This document shows, piece after piece, positions 15,035 through 25,290 of a DNA stretch of 64,000 bases. A program made the position numbers and the translations under genes. Numbering within the stretch: position 1 is the stretch's first letter; each line of letters begins with the position of its first letter. The DNA comes from Lactifluus volemus. Lineage: Eukaryota > Basidiomycota > Agaricomycetes > Russulales > Russulaceae. The notes below the pieces were generated by a model that was not told where the DNA came from, did not search any database, and was given only the letters and a program-made list of their open reading frames with translations. The stretch spans positions 186,001 through 250,000 of the forward strand of contig WTXI01000016.1 of NCBI GenBank assembly GCA_022376515.1, read 5' to 3'.

Positions 15035-16392
15035 TCAAGAGTGATTTGAACGGAGTGGGGCCCGATGATATTCCGCATCGGGATGCGGGCATCTGGCTCC
15101 ACCGATGGTTGGGACGCTGGTGGGACCTCGGGCTACGCTACATCCTCAGACTCTTGAGGGGACTCTTTTATATTCTTCCTAGCGAAACGACACATAATAT
15201 ATATATAGTCCTTCACCCGACTTTGATACCATGTAATATTTGTTTAATGTCCGAAATGCCCTCGGCGATTGAGACAAACTTGAATTTTTTGCCCTTTTCG
15301 CGACTCAACTGCGTGTACGTTGTTGGTGTCATTGACGCACCCGAAAAAAGGCACTGTGCATTTGGTTACGAGCCGTATATTGGGCACTCACTAACAAACT
15401 CCATGATTAGAACCAACCCGCCGCGCACCGCAACGGCCATGGAGAGGAGCCGATTACTTCCCGACTCGGCAGTTGTCATCACTTTGGGGCGGTTACGCCT
15501 CTCCGTCGTGCGCGCTTTATTGGTTGGGCTCCTTGCCTACCGAGTTTTTTTTATTAATACTCAAGGTTGCTGTAATGACTCCCACAGTCAAACGATACCC
15601 CCCCCTCCACGCACGAATGGCCGATTTGCGAAGCACTTCCTTCCTTCCTTTCTTCCTGTCTGTCTATCTCGAGTCTGATCGCCGTTCCATTGCAATGTCA
15701 CGGTTCTGTATCGCATTAGCACCGCGTATTAAAGTATGCATGACCACTTTCGCCTGGTTTGTCGAACAAGCTCGCGAGTTGATTGAATGCACTGGGTGAC
15801 TGGTGAGCGCTCAAAAGTGGTCACGTTTTGGCAGCTCTGATAGCTTGCTGACTGATTATGGACGAACTTTGAATCTCTCTTCTTTTCGATTGCCAAGCTC
15901 GCTTCGCCATTCGCACGAAAGCCAACGACCCCTTCAATGCTTCGTTCTTCCAGTATTCGAAGCAAGTGAATTACTTGGGGCAAACGCAGATTAACTTCTA
16001 CTGATGGCGCGAATCTACTCAATCTGTGCCCAAACCACTCACTCCCCATCTCACATCCAGACGATGATTCTCACTTTTTACCTTGATCTCATAGAACAAA
16101 AGATATTTCATCTCTATCAAGAACACCATCAGGTTCGTCCGAGGTTCGATGGCATTGTCCTCTGATTCGCGGAAGACTGAAGTAGGCATCCAGCTTCCAT
16201 TTCGTGCTTCAAAAGGCGTTCTACCTTGGCTTTGATAGAACATCCTACTTTCGCTCTGTTCGACTCTTCTTCGTCGCTTCGAGTGGACGCGGCAACTCGG
16301 ACCCGGACTACGTAGTCCAATGCACCCAAAACTTTGGAACCCAGGATATCCGATTTTCGGCCCTCAAATCTACAGAGATCTTCACAACAATG
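15035..16392. other. Gap between the lipase and the truncated SPA2 copy
   Basis: It holds the lipase 3' UTR and unassigned sequence. Short minus-strand ORFs at 15729-16049, 16019-16243 and 16129-16329 have a protein-like look, but I cannot join them into a recognisable gene. A (TTCC)n tract is near 15638-15656. Confidence 0.3.
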
Positions 16393-17619
16393 TTAAAAAC
16401 AGATAACACAAGCAGAGAAGTATCGAGGAAATGCTCCCAAGGCCTTCCTAGGGACCGAGTATCCGTCGGGGAAGTATGCTACCACGGTGTTGAATATATT
16501 AGCATGGGGTATCGGGGTATCGGTGAGATTGGCTTCTTCCTCGCATGGAATCTCGGGGATATTTTGGCGCCACTTCTGAGCTGACGTCCGATACTTATTG
16601 GAGTGTGCAACAACCGCCACGGTTGTTCGACGATTCCATTGACATCGGCCTATAAAACAGTGAGATGTCGCGAATGGAATGGGAGGTAGGTGAACGCACC
16701 GCTGAGGAGCGTTCCTCTTGGAATCGTTCGCAGCATTCGCGCGGGGTTTGTGACTCCTGTTTGTTGCGCCGCGTTTCAAGCTTCGGGCAATGCTCACCCT
16801 CCACCCCACTCCTCTAGCTGAGCGGTCGCTGTCGAAACTTGGGCCCCTAAATGACACCTTTTCATGATGGATGTGGTTGTGACCAGAAGAAACGTCGATG
16901 TGTATGTTTTCTTCGACTGTTGTGCTTTTGGTGGGAACGTCAGTGGCCGTGACTTTTTGTGGGTCGGTTGCACCGGTGGAGTCACTACCGCTCGCATCAC
17001 TTGGACAGCGAGCAAGGTCTTGGTGTTCAGAGCGGACAGTAGGGATCGTATCCTGGGATGGTCTGCGCCCAGAGGAAGCATAGAAAGTATAGGGGTCATA
17101 GTCAGAGACGGGTGTGTTTGGGCTTGTCTCTTCCTTGAACTCTGGGTGGCGGCGAAGAAGTTCATAATAGATCTCGCTGGACAGATCTTCAAAGCGATCT
17201 GTTAGAAGAGTTGCAAGATTCTGACGAGCGTGGTTTCGCTTGGGATGTAAATCATCACGGGGAGGGAGAAATGGGACTGAAATAGATAGTGAATTACTAA
17301 AAATCATCGACGGAGAAGCGACAGTACCGTGGTCGGTTTCCAAGTTGTTCTCTCGTCTGATAAGTTCATCATAGACGTCCGTAGACAGTTCCTGAAACTG
17401 CTTGTGTGTGAGTTTTACAAGTTTTTTTCGTGCGGTTGGGTTTACTGGTTCTAGAAAAGAAGTAAGACGAGGGTGAGAGGATGATGACAAGGCGAATATG
17501 GAACCTTTTGCGAGATATGAAGTGAGATATTTTCTAAACTCGTCATAATGTATGCGTGCAACGAGACGTATCTCGAGGGGTGGTGTTAAGATGGTTGGAC
17601 CGAAGCTTGGTCTATTCAT
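16393..17619 (-). CDS. Truncated SPA2 paralogue (possible pseudogene)
   Basis: A second, shorter copy of the SPA2 N-terminal half, in the same orientation and about 4 kb downstream on the plus-strand map. It keeps the entry (PPLEIRLVARIHYDEFRKYL) and both SPA2 homology repeats (KLVKLTHKQFQELSTDVYDE; RFEDLSSEIYYELLRR). It also keeps a shrunken version of the disordered region (SGRRPSQDT; DLARCPSDASGSDSTGATD). After about residue 290 it leaves the parental frame: the coiled-coil region survives only in another frame (16595-16804, ECCERFQEERSSAVRS). The whole C-terminal domain is missing. The two ancestral introns near 17292-17330 and 17452-17510 are intact but stop-free and multiples of three, so the region also reads as one 408-codon ORF. 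Domain conservation suggests it may still make a short protein. Confidence 0.6.
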   Translation of the reverse strand: MNRPSFGPTILTPPLEIRLVARIHYDEFRKYLTSYLAKGSIFALSSSSHPRLTSFLEPVNPTARKKLVKLTHKQFQELSTDVYDELIRRENNLETDHGTVASPSMIFSNSLSISVPFLPPRDDLHPKRNHARQNLATLLTDRFEDLSSEIYYELLRRHPEFKEETSPNTPVSDYDPYTFYASSGRRPSQDTIPTVRSEHQDLARCPSDASGSDSTGATDPQKVTATDVPTKSTTVEENIHIDVSSGHNHIHHEKVSFRGPSFDSDRSARGVGWRVSIARSLKRGATNRSHKPRANAANDSKRNAPQRCVHLPPIPFATSHCFIGRCQWNRRTTVAVVAHSNKYRTSAQKWRQNIPEIPCEEEANLTDTPIPHANIFNTVVAYFPDGYSVPRKALGAFPRYFSACVICF

Positions 17620-17940
17620 TATGTTTTGAAGTGAATATATGCGTGTGCGCGCGATGATGAGTTTTCAATGAATGTCACGTGATCGTGACCCTGCAACTAC
17701 AAAATAAGGTACATTTGAACCTATCGAATGGATTACTACGTGTAGCTAGAGGTATCCTACGTTGAGATGGATTGAGGTGGGCGGACCGATAATTTGAGCT
17801 GTATGGTTTGGTGTATTCTCACGCTTTACCTGGGAGCATTTTTGACGCGGCGCTTACGGAGGGCGGCTGACGCGGATTCTGACGCCCAGTTACTTGATTT
17901 TCGATTTTCGGTTGCTCACTCGACTTTATCCTTTTCAATC

Positions 17941-19573
17941 ATGTGGAATAATTCACCTGCAAATTGGCCGAGGTCTTCCCAACTCGAATTCCTCATCACC
18001 CGTGCTACAACAGCAGCTCAACCAGAGAATAACTATGCTCTTCATATCGAGATTGCAGAGTACATCAATCAGAAGAAATCCAACAGGTATATCCTTTATC
18101 ATGAATTCATTTGTTGGCTTGCTCAACTTGCTTCTGCAACAAGCCCACGAGAGGCTGCAATGCTCGTCGTCCAAGCAGTCAATCACCGCAATCCACATGT
18201 CTCACTTCTCGCCCTCGGATTACTCGATACCCTCGTCCAAATGTGCGGATATCCATTTCATCTTCAAATAGCCACCAAAGAGTTCCTCAACGAGCTCGTT
18301 CGACGGTTCCCGGAACGTCCGCCACCGTTTCCTAATACCGTAATGACCCGCATCCTTGAGCTTATTCACGTCTGGAAGGAGGGTATCTGCGTAGAATCCC
18401 GCTGGCGTGATGACCTGGGAAACATTCGTGATATGCATCGCCTGCTATCGTTCAAAGGCTACCGTTTTCGTGATATCCATCGCACGCCCTCTGCTCCACC
18501 TACATCCGTATGTTCGCCTCCTCAGTCCTGACGTAACTCACACTCACCATTTCCCTCAGACCCTCAAGTCTGTGGAGGAACTTGAGAACGAGGATAGAGA
18601 AGCTCAGTCTGCTAAGCTCCAGGAACTCATTCGGAGAGGAACTCCTCGGGACCTCGTCGCCGCACAGGAACTCATGAAGTCTTTGGCGGGCGCAAATCCA
18701 GACACCAAACCGGACTACCGCTCCCAAGTTCTGACCGATCTGAATAAATTAGAACAGAAGGTTATCCTACTTCACGAGATGCTCGACAATGTGGACACTG
18801 CGCACGGGGAGAGATTTGCAAAGGGTGATGTCTATGATGTGAGATTGTCTGTCGGACTTTTCAAGATTGGCAACTGATAGTCTTGTCCAGCAAGTCGCCT
18901 CGATTCTGCTCAACTCGAGACCAAAGATTCAGAAATGGATTTCAGATGCAGAATCGGACGATCCCGAGTCGCTTGGTATTGGCGATTCCTCCCCCACTGC
19001 ATAGGCGTTTCTGATACATCGCCCTCAGATACGTATCTCCAAATGAATGACCAGATCAACAGCGTTCTAGCACGATACGAGGCATTCAAACGAGGCGAGA
19101 CACCTCCTGCTTCGATTCCGGCAGAACTTCTTCCAGGCAAAAATGAGTCACTCTCGCTCATCGATTTCGATGATTCTCTCCCGCAAGCTGGTTCAAGCAG
19201 TGGTGCCGGGTCGGGTAACACGACGGTGGATGACCTCGCAGGTCTCTTCAGTTCTGCTCCCGCAATGTCATCTCCAGCAGCGGCACCTCCTCCTAGCAGC
19301 CTTGGAGTTTCTCCGCTATTTTCCAACATTGTCGGCCAACCGACGTCGACAGTTTCGCCGCAGTTTGCCTCTACATTGTCTGGTCCGCCACAATTTGGGC
19401 AAATCAAATTGCCGAGTACACCACCGCTACAAAATCAGCTACAAGCATCGGGGCGTGTGGGGTCCTCCCCACTAGGTGCTAACCCGACCGCGACAAGTAC
19501 CCCTCCCCCTGGTTCGCAAGCATCCACGCCTCAAGGAAAAGATCCGTTTGCAGATCTTGTAGAGCTCATTTAA
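17941..19573 (+). CDS. VHS-GAT trafficking adaptor, GGA-like
   Basis: Probably a clathrin adaptor acting between the trans-Golgi and endosomes, binding Arf and ubiquitin through GAT. Five exons (introns 18087-18143, 18508-18559, 18839-18890, 18976-19028) give 472 residues. The VHS domain (residues about 5-145) shows ALHIEIAEYINQKK, PREAAMLVVQAVNHRNPHVS and the LATKEFLNELVRRFPERPP-like signature of the GGA type. The GAT domain follows (TLKSVEELENEDREAQ, LLHEMLDNVD). The tail is proline/serine-rich with a DDLAGLF segment and ends GKDPFADLVELI. No C-terminal GAE (gamma-ear) domain is present, unlike classical GGAs. The start chosen is the Met at 17941 next to the VHS domain. The first intron is 57 nt with no stop, so retention would keep the frame. 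Confidence 0.85.
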
Positions 19574-20367
19574 TGGCTGAAGGGCTCGTGAATGGACCCG
19601 GCTTTGTTTGGATCCTGGGTCCCTGATAGTTTTATTCGTTTGGGTCATTTTTGTCATTGATGTTACCATCCTGGCTTCAGAGTGGTTCTATTCGCACCAA
19701 ATTGTCATCATCAGCTCACTAGTACAGATAGGGCGGCACAAGTACCTCTACTGGAATTCGAATGGTTCTATTCGCTCTCAAATTATCCCCGCACGTGGTT
19801 GAAGCTTTGAAGAGGGGATTCGTATCCAAATCCGGGTGAGAGAATCATGTCACAGGGGTTATGCGTGCATGCTTGATCAAGAATTACCCGGCCCACTTCT
19901 GCTCCGCGGCCGATAGTAATACCGAAGATTCGACTTTGCTCTGACATCAACTTCTGTAGATAAGTTGTCATTTCCTCTCCGGGAAACTGCTTTGTTCTTC
20001 CATTGCTGCACGTGCCACGACGGTTCCACCAACTCGGACCAGCGACACACCTTCCGGGCGGGCTTGTCTTTCTTTGTATAACAACTATCATCCCTTCAAC
20101 CACTTTATTGATGCATGTAGTCTGTGTCCTGCGTAAGCTCCCCCCTGAGCCACCGACACCAGCAGCAGGGTCCGAGTTTCTCGCTTTGGTTCAAACCCCG
20201 GTTCAGCAACAAAGGTATGCACTTTCCGAGGAGTGCACATAAATTCAATCTGTGAGATTTATTAACCTCGATGTCCTCTCAGCGCCCTCCCTTCCTGCGT
20301 CGCTTTCTTCCTGCTCTGGCCAGGCTCGTACATCTGCAATTCCCCATTGGTCCACCCATCCCCCCAT
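19574..20367. other. Intergenic region between the GGA-like gene and the zinc-finger gene
   Basis: The segment holds the 3' end of the adaptor gene and the presumed promoter of the zinc-finger gene. A near-repeat GTGGTTCTATTCGCACCAAATTGTC / ATGGTTCTATTCGCTCTCAAATTATC occurs at 19682 and 19760. No gene is seen. Confidence 0.4.
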
Positions 20368-21425
20368 ATGCTAGTGAAACAATCTCGTAGTAAGGCTACG
20401 ATGATGACTCGGAGCGTGGTTGCCTCGGGAAAGGTTACTGCGCTCACGCCGGAGTGCATTACGCCGCCCTCAAGGCAAGGCAAGGTGCTTGCGACTTGTG
20501 ACGTCTGTGGCAAGCAGCTTGCACGGCAGTCTGATATGCCACGGCACAAACGACTCCACGATCCAGAACCCGAACGATGGTAAGAATTGAAAAAACCCGT
20601 GGGGATGTCACGGGGCTGAAGAAAGGTTCCCCCCCCCATTTTTTTTTTTTTCAGGATGCACTGGTGCCCAGAACCAGGCTGCGATTATGGGAGCATGCAG
20701 CGTTCAAATCTTCGGAATCATGTTCGAAAGCAGTGGGTAAACTATTTCCGCCCAATGCCGTTGCGTCTGCCACGCGGCTCACAAGATTGCGTTTTCCATG
20801 CAGCACCGGACAGCGGCTTCGCTGCCCCGATGACTCCGCATGTAATTACTCTACGTTCGACAAAAGCGCATTGCTGCGTCATCGACAGAGAAGACACGGT
20901 TACCAAACAAAGTCGACCGCTCCCAAGGACAGGTGTCAAAGAATACAAAGTGCGAAAAGGACGGGTATTTCCTCGCGCGAGCTGGGAAATCCAAGCTCTG
21001 TCGATTCTTCTTCCTCTTCGAGTCCTCTCTCGGAGACCGCCGCCACAAAGTGTCCGTGTCCGTGTCCACGTTCACGTTTATCGCCATCATCATCGAGTTC
21101 GAATTTGAATTTGCGGGCCGAGGTAGGAATGGAGGACGATCATGTCCTTCAACCAGTTGGATCGATCGAACAGTCGACTGCTGAGGCTGAAGCTGAAGGA
21201 CACGTCATATCTCGATTTCCGGTCTCATTTGCCCGTACCCGACTTGCTGCTGCCAGCTTGAAGCACTGTCGACATTGCACGTGCAAATTGCCAACAAAGC
21301 CGGTCCGGTCGACGAATCGTTGCAACAACAGTGCCACGTCGAACGCGGCCTACAAAGAGGAGGTCATGGTGTACAAGCATGTAAGATACCTCGTCAAGGA
21401 ACTGTTTCTTATGGCCACATGTTAG
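20368..21425 (+). CDS. C2H2 zinc-finger protein, likely transcription factor
   Basis: Three exons (introns 20580-20654 and 20733-20803) give about 303 residues. Finger 1 is CDVCGKQLARQSDMPRHKRLH. The second, CPEPGCDYGSMQRSNLRNHV followed by RKH, is completed exactly by splicing. The third has CPDDSACNYSTFDKSALLRH ending RQRRH. The linker HTGQ between fingers 2 and 3 is created by the second splice, which strongly supports the model. Downstream is a serine-rich stretch (SSVDSSSSSSPLS), a cysteine/proline run (CPCPCPRSR) and a basic region, with no other known domain. It would act in the nucleus; its targets are unknown. Earlier in-frame Met codons make the exact start uncertain. Confidence 0.8.
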
Positions 21426-21671
21426 ACGAGGGATGTGACGTTCAATCGATGCTCATCGCTGTATCTGTGTATGTATCAACTGTATTGTATATAGCTGTAA
21501 GTTACTGGATGTGACATAACGTGACAAAAGTCGGGTCAAATCAGTTGTCGCCGGCAGAGCGCCTCACCTCCGAACCGAAGGACATTTACCCCATCTTTCC
21601 CTTTTTTTTCTCTTCTCATCATCATCGGTGGCATTCTGACAGGAGGAGCGCATCACTCATAGCCGTCACTC

Positions 21672-24290
21672 ATGGCTCCTTTCAACCTGTCATCCTCAAA
21701 GACCCGAAACTTTCATGCTCGGGCAATCCTCGGTCCCAAGTTGCATGACCGACTACCCAACATCAACGTGCTCATAGTGGGTGCCGGCGGTATCGGTTGC
21801 GAACTCCGTATGCGCCTCCCATTCTTGCTTGCAGAACGTTCTCTCCCTTACAAACAGACAATCGTCACTTACAGTTAAGAACGTCGTGTTGGCCGGGTTC
21901 GGCACATCACCCTGCTCGATCTTGACACTATCGACCTCTCCAATTTGAACCGTCAATTTCTGTTCCGAAAGAAGGACGTGAAGCAGAGTAAAGCTTTGGT
22001 ATGCTACTCTCCTCGTTCGTCTGTGGGTGTCCGTCTGATTCTATGCGGGAACCTGCAGGTCGCCGCGCGCACTGCATCCGCATTTAATCCTAATGTCCAC
22101 ATTACACCCATTCATGGAAATATTAAGGACACCCAGTTTGACTTGACGTGGTTCCAAGGTTTCGATATCGTTCTGAATGCGCTCGACAATTTAGGTTCGT
22201 GGTCTTATCCGTAAATTTCGGCGAGAGGATCTCACACGGTTGTCCGTCAGATGCACGACGACACGTGAATAAAATGTGCATGGCTGGAAATATCCCTCTA
22301 GTAGAGTCTGGGACAGCTGGGTACCTGGGTCAAGTCCAGCCCTTGCTCAAGGTATGCAAAGAAGCATCAAATTCGGATCCTGATCATCCTCTGAGCTCCA
22401 CTTGGCCTTGACAGGATCGTACCGAATGCTTCGATTGCGCCCCCAAACCAACACCCAAGACTTTTCCCGTGTGCACCATTCGATCAACGCCCACTCAGCC
22501 CATACATTGTATCGTTTGGGCAAAAAGTTATTTAATGCCGTAAGCCCTCCAACCGCCGTCCTTGGTGGACAGCTCAATCGGACTGATACGGGATAGGCAG
22601 CTTTTTGGCGAAGATGAGGACTCAACAGATGAACTAGACGAAGCTGAAAAGCAGGGCGAGAATGGTAAGATGCTCTGTAATCTCCGCACGACGTTTAATA
22701 GTGCCGTTAGTCTTTATACTCACGCTTCTTTCAGCACAAGAAATAACGAATCTGCGGAGAGAAGCACAGGAGTTCAGGTTCGTGCGAGCCTCGCTGCGCT
22801 CCCAGGACTCCCATTCCAACACCCCAAAATTGGTATTTCAGAAGGTACGCTTCCTTTATACACCAGCGACGTAGCAGACCTATCTATCTGCCTTTAGGTA
22901 TTCCATCACGATATTCTTAACCTCCTCTCAATGGAAGACATGTGGCGCTTCCGAGACAAACCAGTGGCGCTAGACTTTGATCTCATCCAAAGCGATCAAT
23001 TCATCTTACGTGGGCAAGCGGCCAGCGCCGTTGACGTGTCTGATAGCATTCCACGCCCCGCGAACGGCGGAAGTAGCGTCGACGAGCGCTCGAATGGAAG
23101 CAGCTCTACCCTCCCTAATGGTAGCAGCTCTACTCCGACTATGAAAGTCTCAACCGTCAAGTCCGGCCACGGGTTGAAAGACCAGCGCTCCTTGTCGCTT
23201 CGAGAGAATTTGGTGTTGTTCGTCTCAAGGTGGGTGTCCTCCCATCCTTCAGGCGAATGCTGTGCTCATATAGCTGCTCGAAAGCACGGAGCGTCTGGCA
23301 GCGCGCCTCAGGACGGGCAAAGAAGAAACGATATCATTTGATAAAGATGACGACGACGCGCTGGATTTCGTTACTGCGGCTGCAAATCTGCGCTCCGCGG
23401 CTTACGGTATTCCTGGTAAGAGCCGTTGGGAAATCAAAGGTGCGACTTGTACCGTCTCGGTCTTTGTACGGTTCATAAAATTATCCGTCCTTTAGAAATG
23501 GCAGGGAACATAATACCTGCAATCGCAACGACCAACGCAATTATTTCGGGTCTGATTGTACTGCAGGCCCTGCACCTGTTGAGCGCATCGTTCGACTCGC
23601 TGCGCAACGTACACGCACAGTTCAAGCCCTCTGCCCCTCTGAGCGCCATTAAACTTTCCCCTCCAAATTTCCTGTGTGGTATCTGCCGCGATTCATACGC
23701 CGCACTCCGGTGTGATCCCTCACGCGTGACCCTCGTTGAGTTACTTGAAGGCATCCTGGACGAATCGGAGCGAGAAGTGAGTACGTATGAGGATAAGCGC
23801 ATGCTCAGCGATCCCGATTTCGACGACAATCTTGATCGCACACTCGAGAGTCTCAATGTGACAAAGGGAAAGTTTCTCAGCATCGTGGATGAAGATGGGG
23901 AGCTCGAAACGATCACCCTCGTCATCTGCGCGCTCCCGTGAGTACCCTGTCTTTCTCCTGGAGCGCATGTACTCAAAATGAATTATCATCAGACCAGATC
24001 ATCCAATTGAAGACTCTGCTATGATACTTCCCAATCCGCTGCCAAAGCCAGGGAAAAGGCCAAAGCCTGTCGCCCCACCAATCTCCACGCCACCCCCAAC
24101 GCTAACACGAATACAAAAAAGGCCGGCCCCAGATAGCCTGGATGGAGCGCAGCCAGCAAAGCGTGCACGAACGGCTCCTGGTCACAATCATTCTTCGAGC
24201 GAATCTCGGCGTCTCGAAGAAGATGGCTTGATTATGTTAGATGGAGATGGTCCGGTGGACGAAGATATCGACATCGTCGTCATAGACTAG
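21672..24290 (+). CDS. UBA2: SUMO-activating enzyme subunit 2 (E1 catalytic subunit)
   Basis: With AOS1, UBA2 adenylates SUMO and carries it as a thioester before passing it to UBC9, in the nucleus. The first exons show the nucleotide-binding fold ([17 protein letters not shown] by splicing, then [20 protein letters not shown] and [16 protein letters not shown]). The catalytic-cysteine motif is [20 protein letters not shown], preceded by the zinc cysteines of [14 protein letters not shown]. Later exons give [19 protein letters not shown] and the second zinc pair FLCGIC, then the ubiquitin-like domain. The C-terminus is basic ([17 protein letters not shown]), a probable nuclear localisation signal, followed by an acidic end with a [14 protein letters not shown]-interaction-like motif. 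About nine short introns. ATG at 21672 is well placed. Confidence 0.93.
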
Positions 24291-25290
24291 ATATATATAG
24301 TTGTGCTTTTTTTTTTTTGATTTTTGTCTCTCCTCTTACCTTATTCACTTGTCTATTGAGCATATCATTGGGTATCCTACTGTATTCGCTCGAATGTCCC
24401 TATAATAAATGACACTCGAGTAGATGTACATATTGCCGTCCAATATTTTTTTCCACTTAATTCCCCCCAATGCACTAGTTTACCCTTGTCGGCAGCATCG
24501 AACGTTCCATTTGTTATAGAGGCAGAGAAGCATTCGACTCATTTCCAGAACCGACGTAAATCCATACGGTATTGAACAATCCTAAGGGATCAGATGCTCG
24601 CGAGACCAAAGTCGCATCCACGTACTTGGAACGCTCAAAGATTCCCGGTGCCTTTTGCTACAGACTATTCGAATGAGCGATCAAGCTCGACCAGGCCTTT
24701 CAATTACAATATTAAACCGATTTTACTTTGAGAGCCTTCTTATTGCTTCCTATTTCGTTATCTGTTCTCCCTTTGGACTTGAACCAGAGAAGAAAAACCG
24801 TTGCAGTCATTACCTCCAAGCTGTGTTTTCGGGTTTCCGGCATCCGGCAACTCAAAACCGGAAACCCACCCACCAACTTTTTGCTGCTTGATAAGTAGGT
24901 TACTTTATACGCATCCGTAGACACGTCAGTTCCCTAGGTTTCAAGGTTTACGAAGTTTCTATCACTGGGAAATTGGACGCTGGATTCCAAACTTGCCCTG
25001 GACCGGTTTTTAAACTACTAGAGTCAGGAGTGGAGGAACCAAGGAAGAAACCCATGGAAACTAAGACTAAAGTACTGATGCCAAAGTATCATTTGTTTGA
25101 CAATGAGGCGACCCGATGATGAGGATCATTAATATGCTACGCATACACAGGATTCTATGCTGCGGTTGTCTTCATTCTTTCATCAGAAACGTACCCCTTG
25201 AAGCACAAATTGCTAATGCTGACTAAAGCGTGTTTTACAAAGTAGCGCGACCCCTCACGCGTTGTGTTCCTCACAAGTTTAAGCCTTAGC
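24291..25290. other. Intergenic region between UBA2 and RAD17
   Basis: A run of T (about 24309-24320) and AT-rich sequence follow the UBA2 stop. A GGGTTTCCGG..CCGGAAACCC inverted segment at about 24831-24867 resembles the repeat at 1375 and 4284. I see no gene. Confidence 0.35.

Noticed and set aside
15031..15678. 215-codon plus-strand ORF after the lipase stop
   Set aside because: It overlaps the lipase end in another frame and looks like untranslated sequence; no family features.
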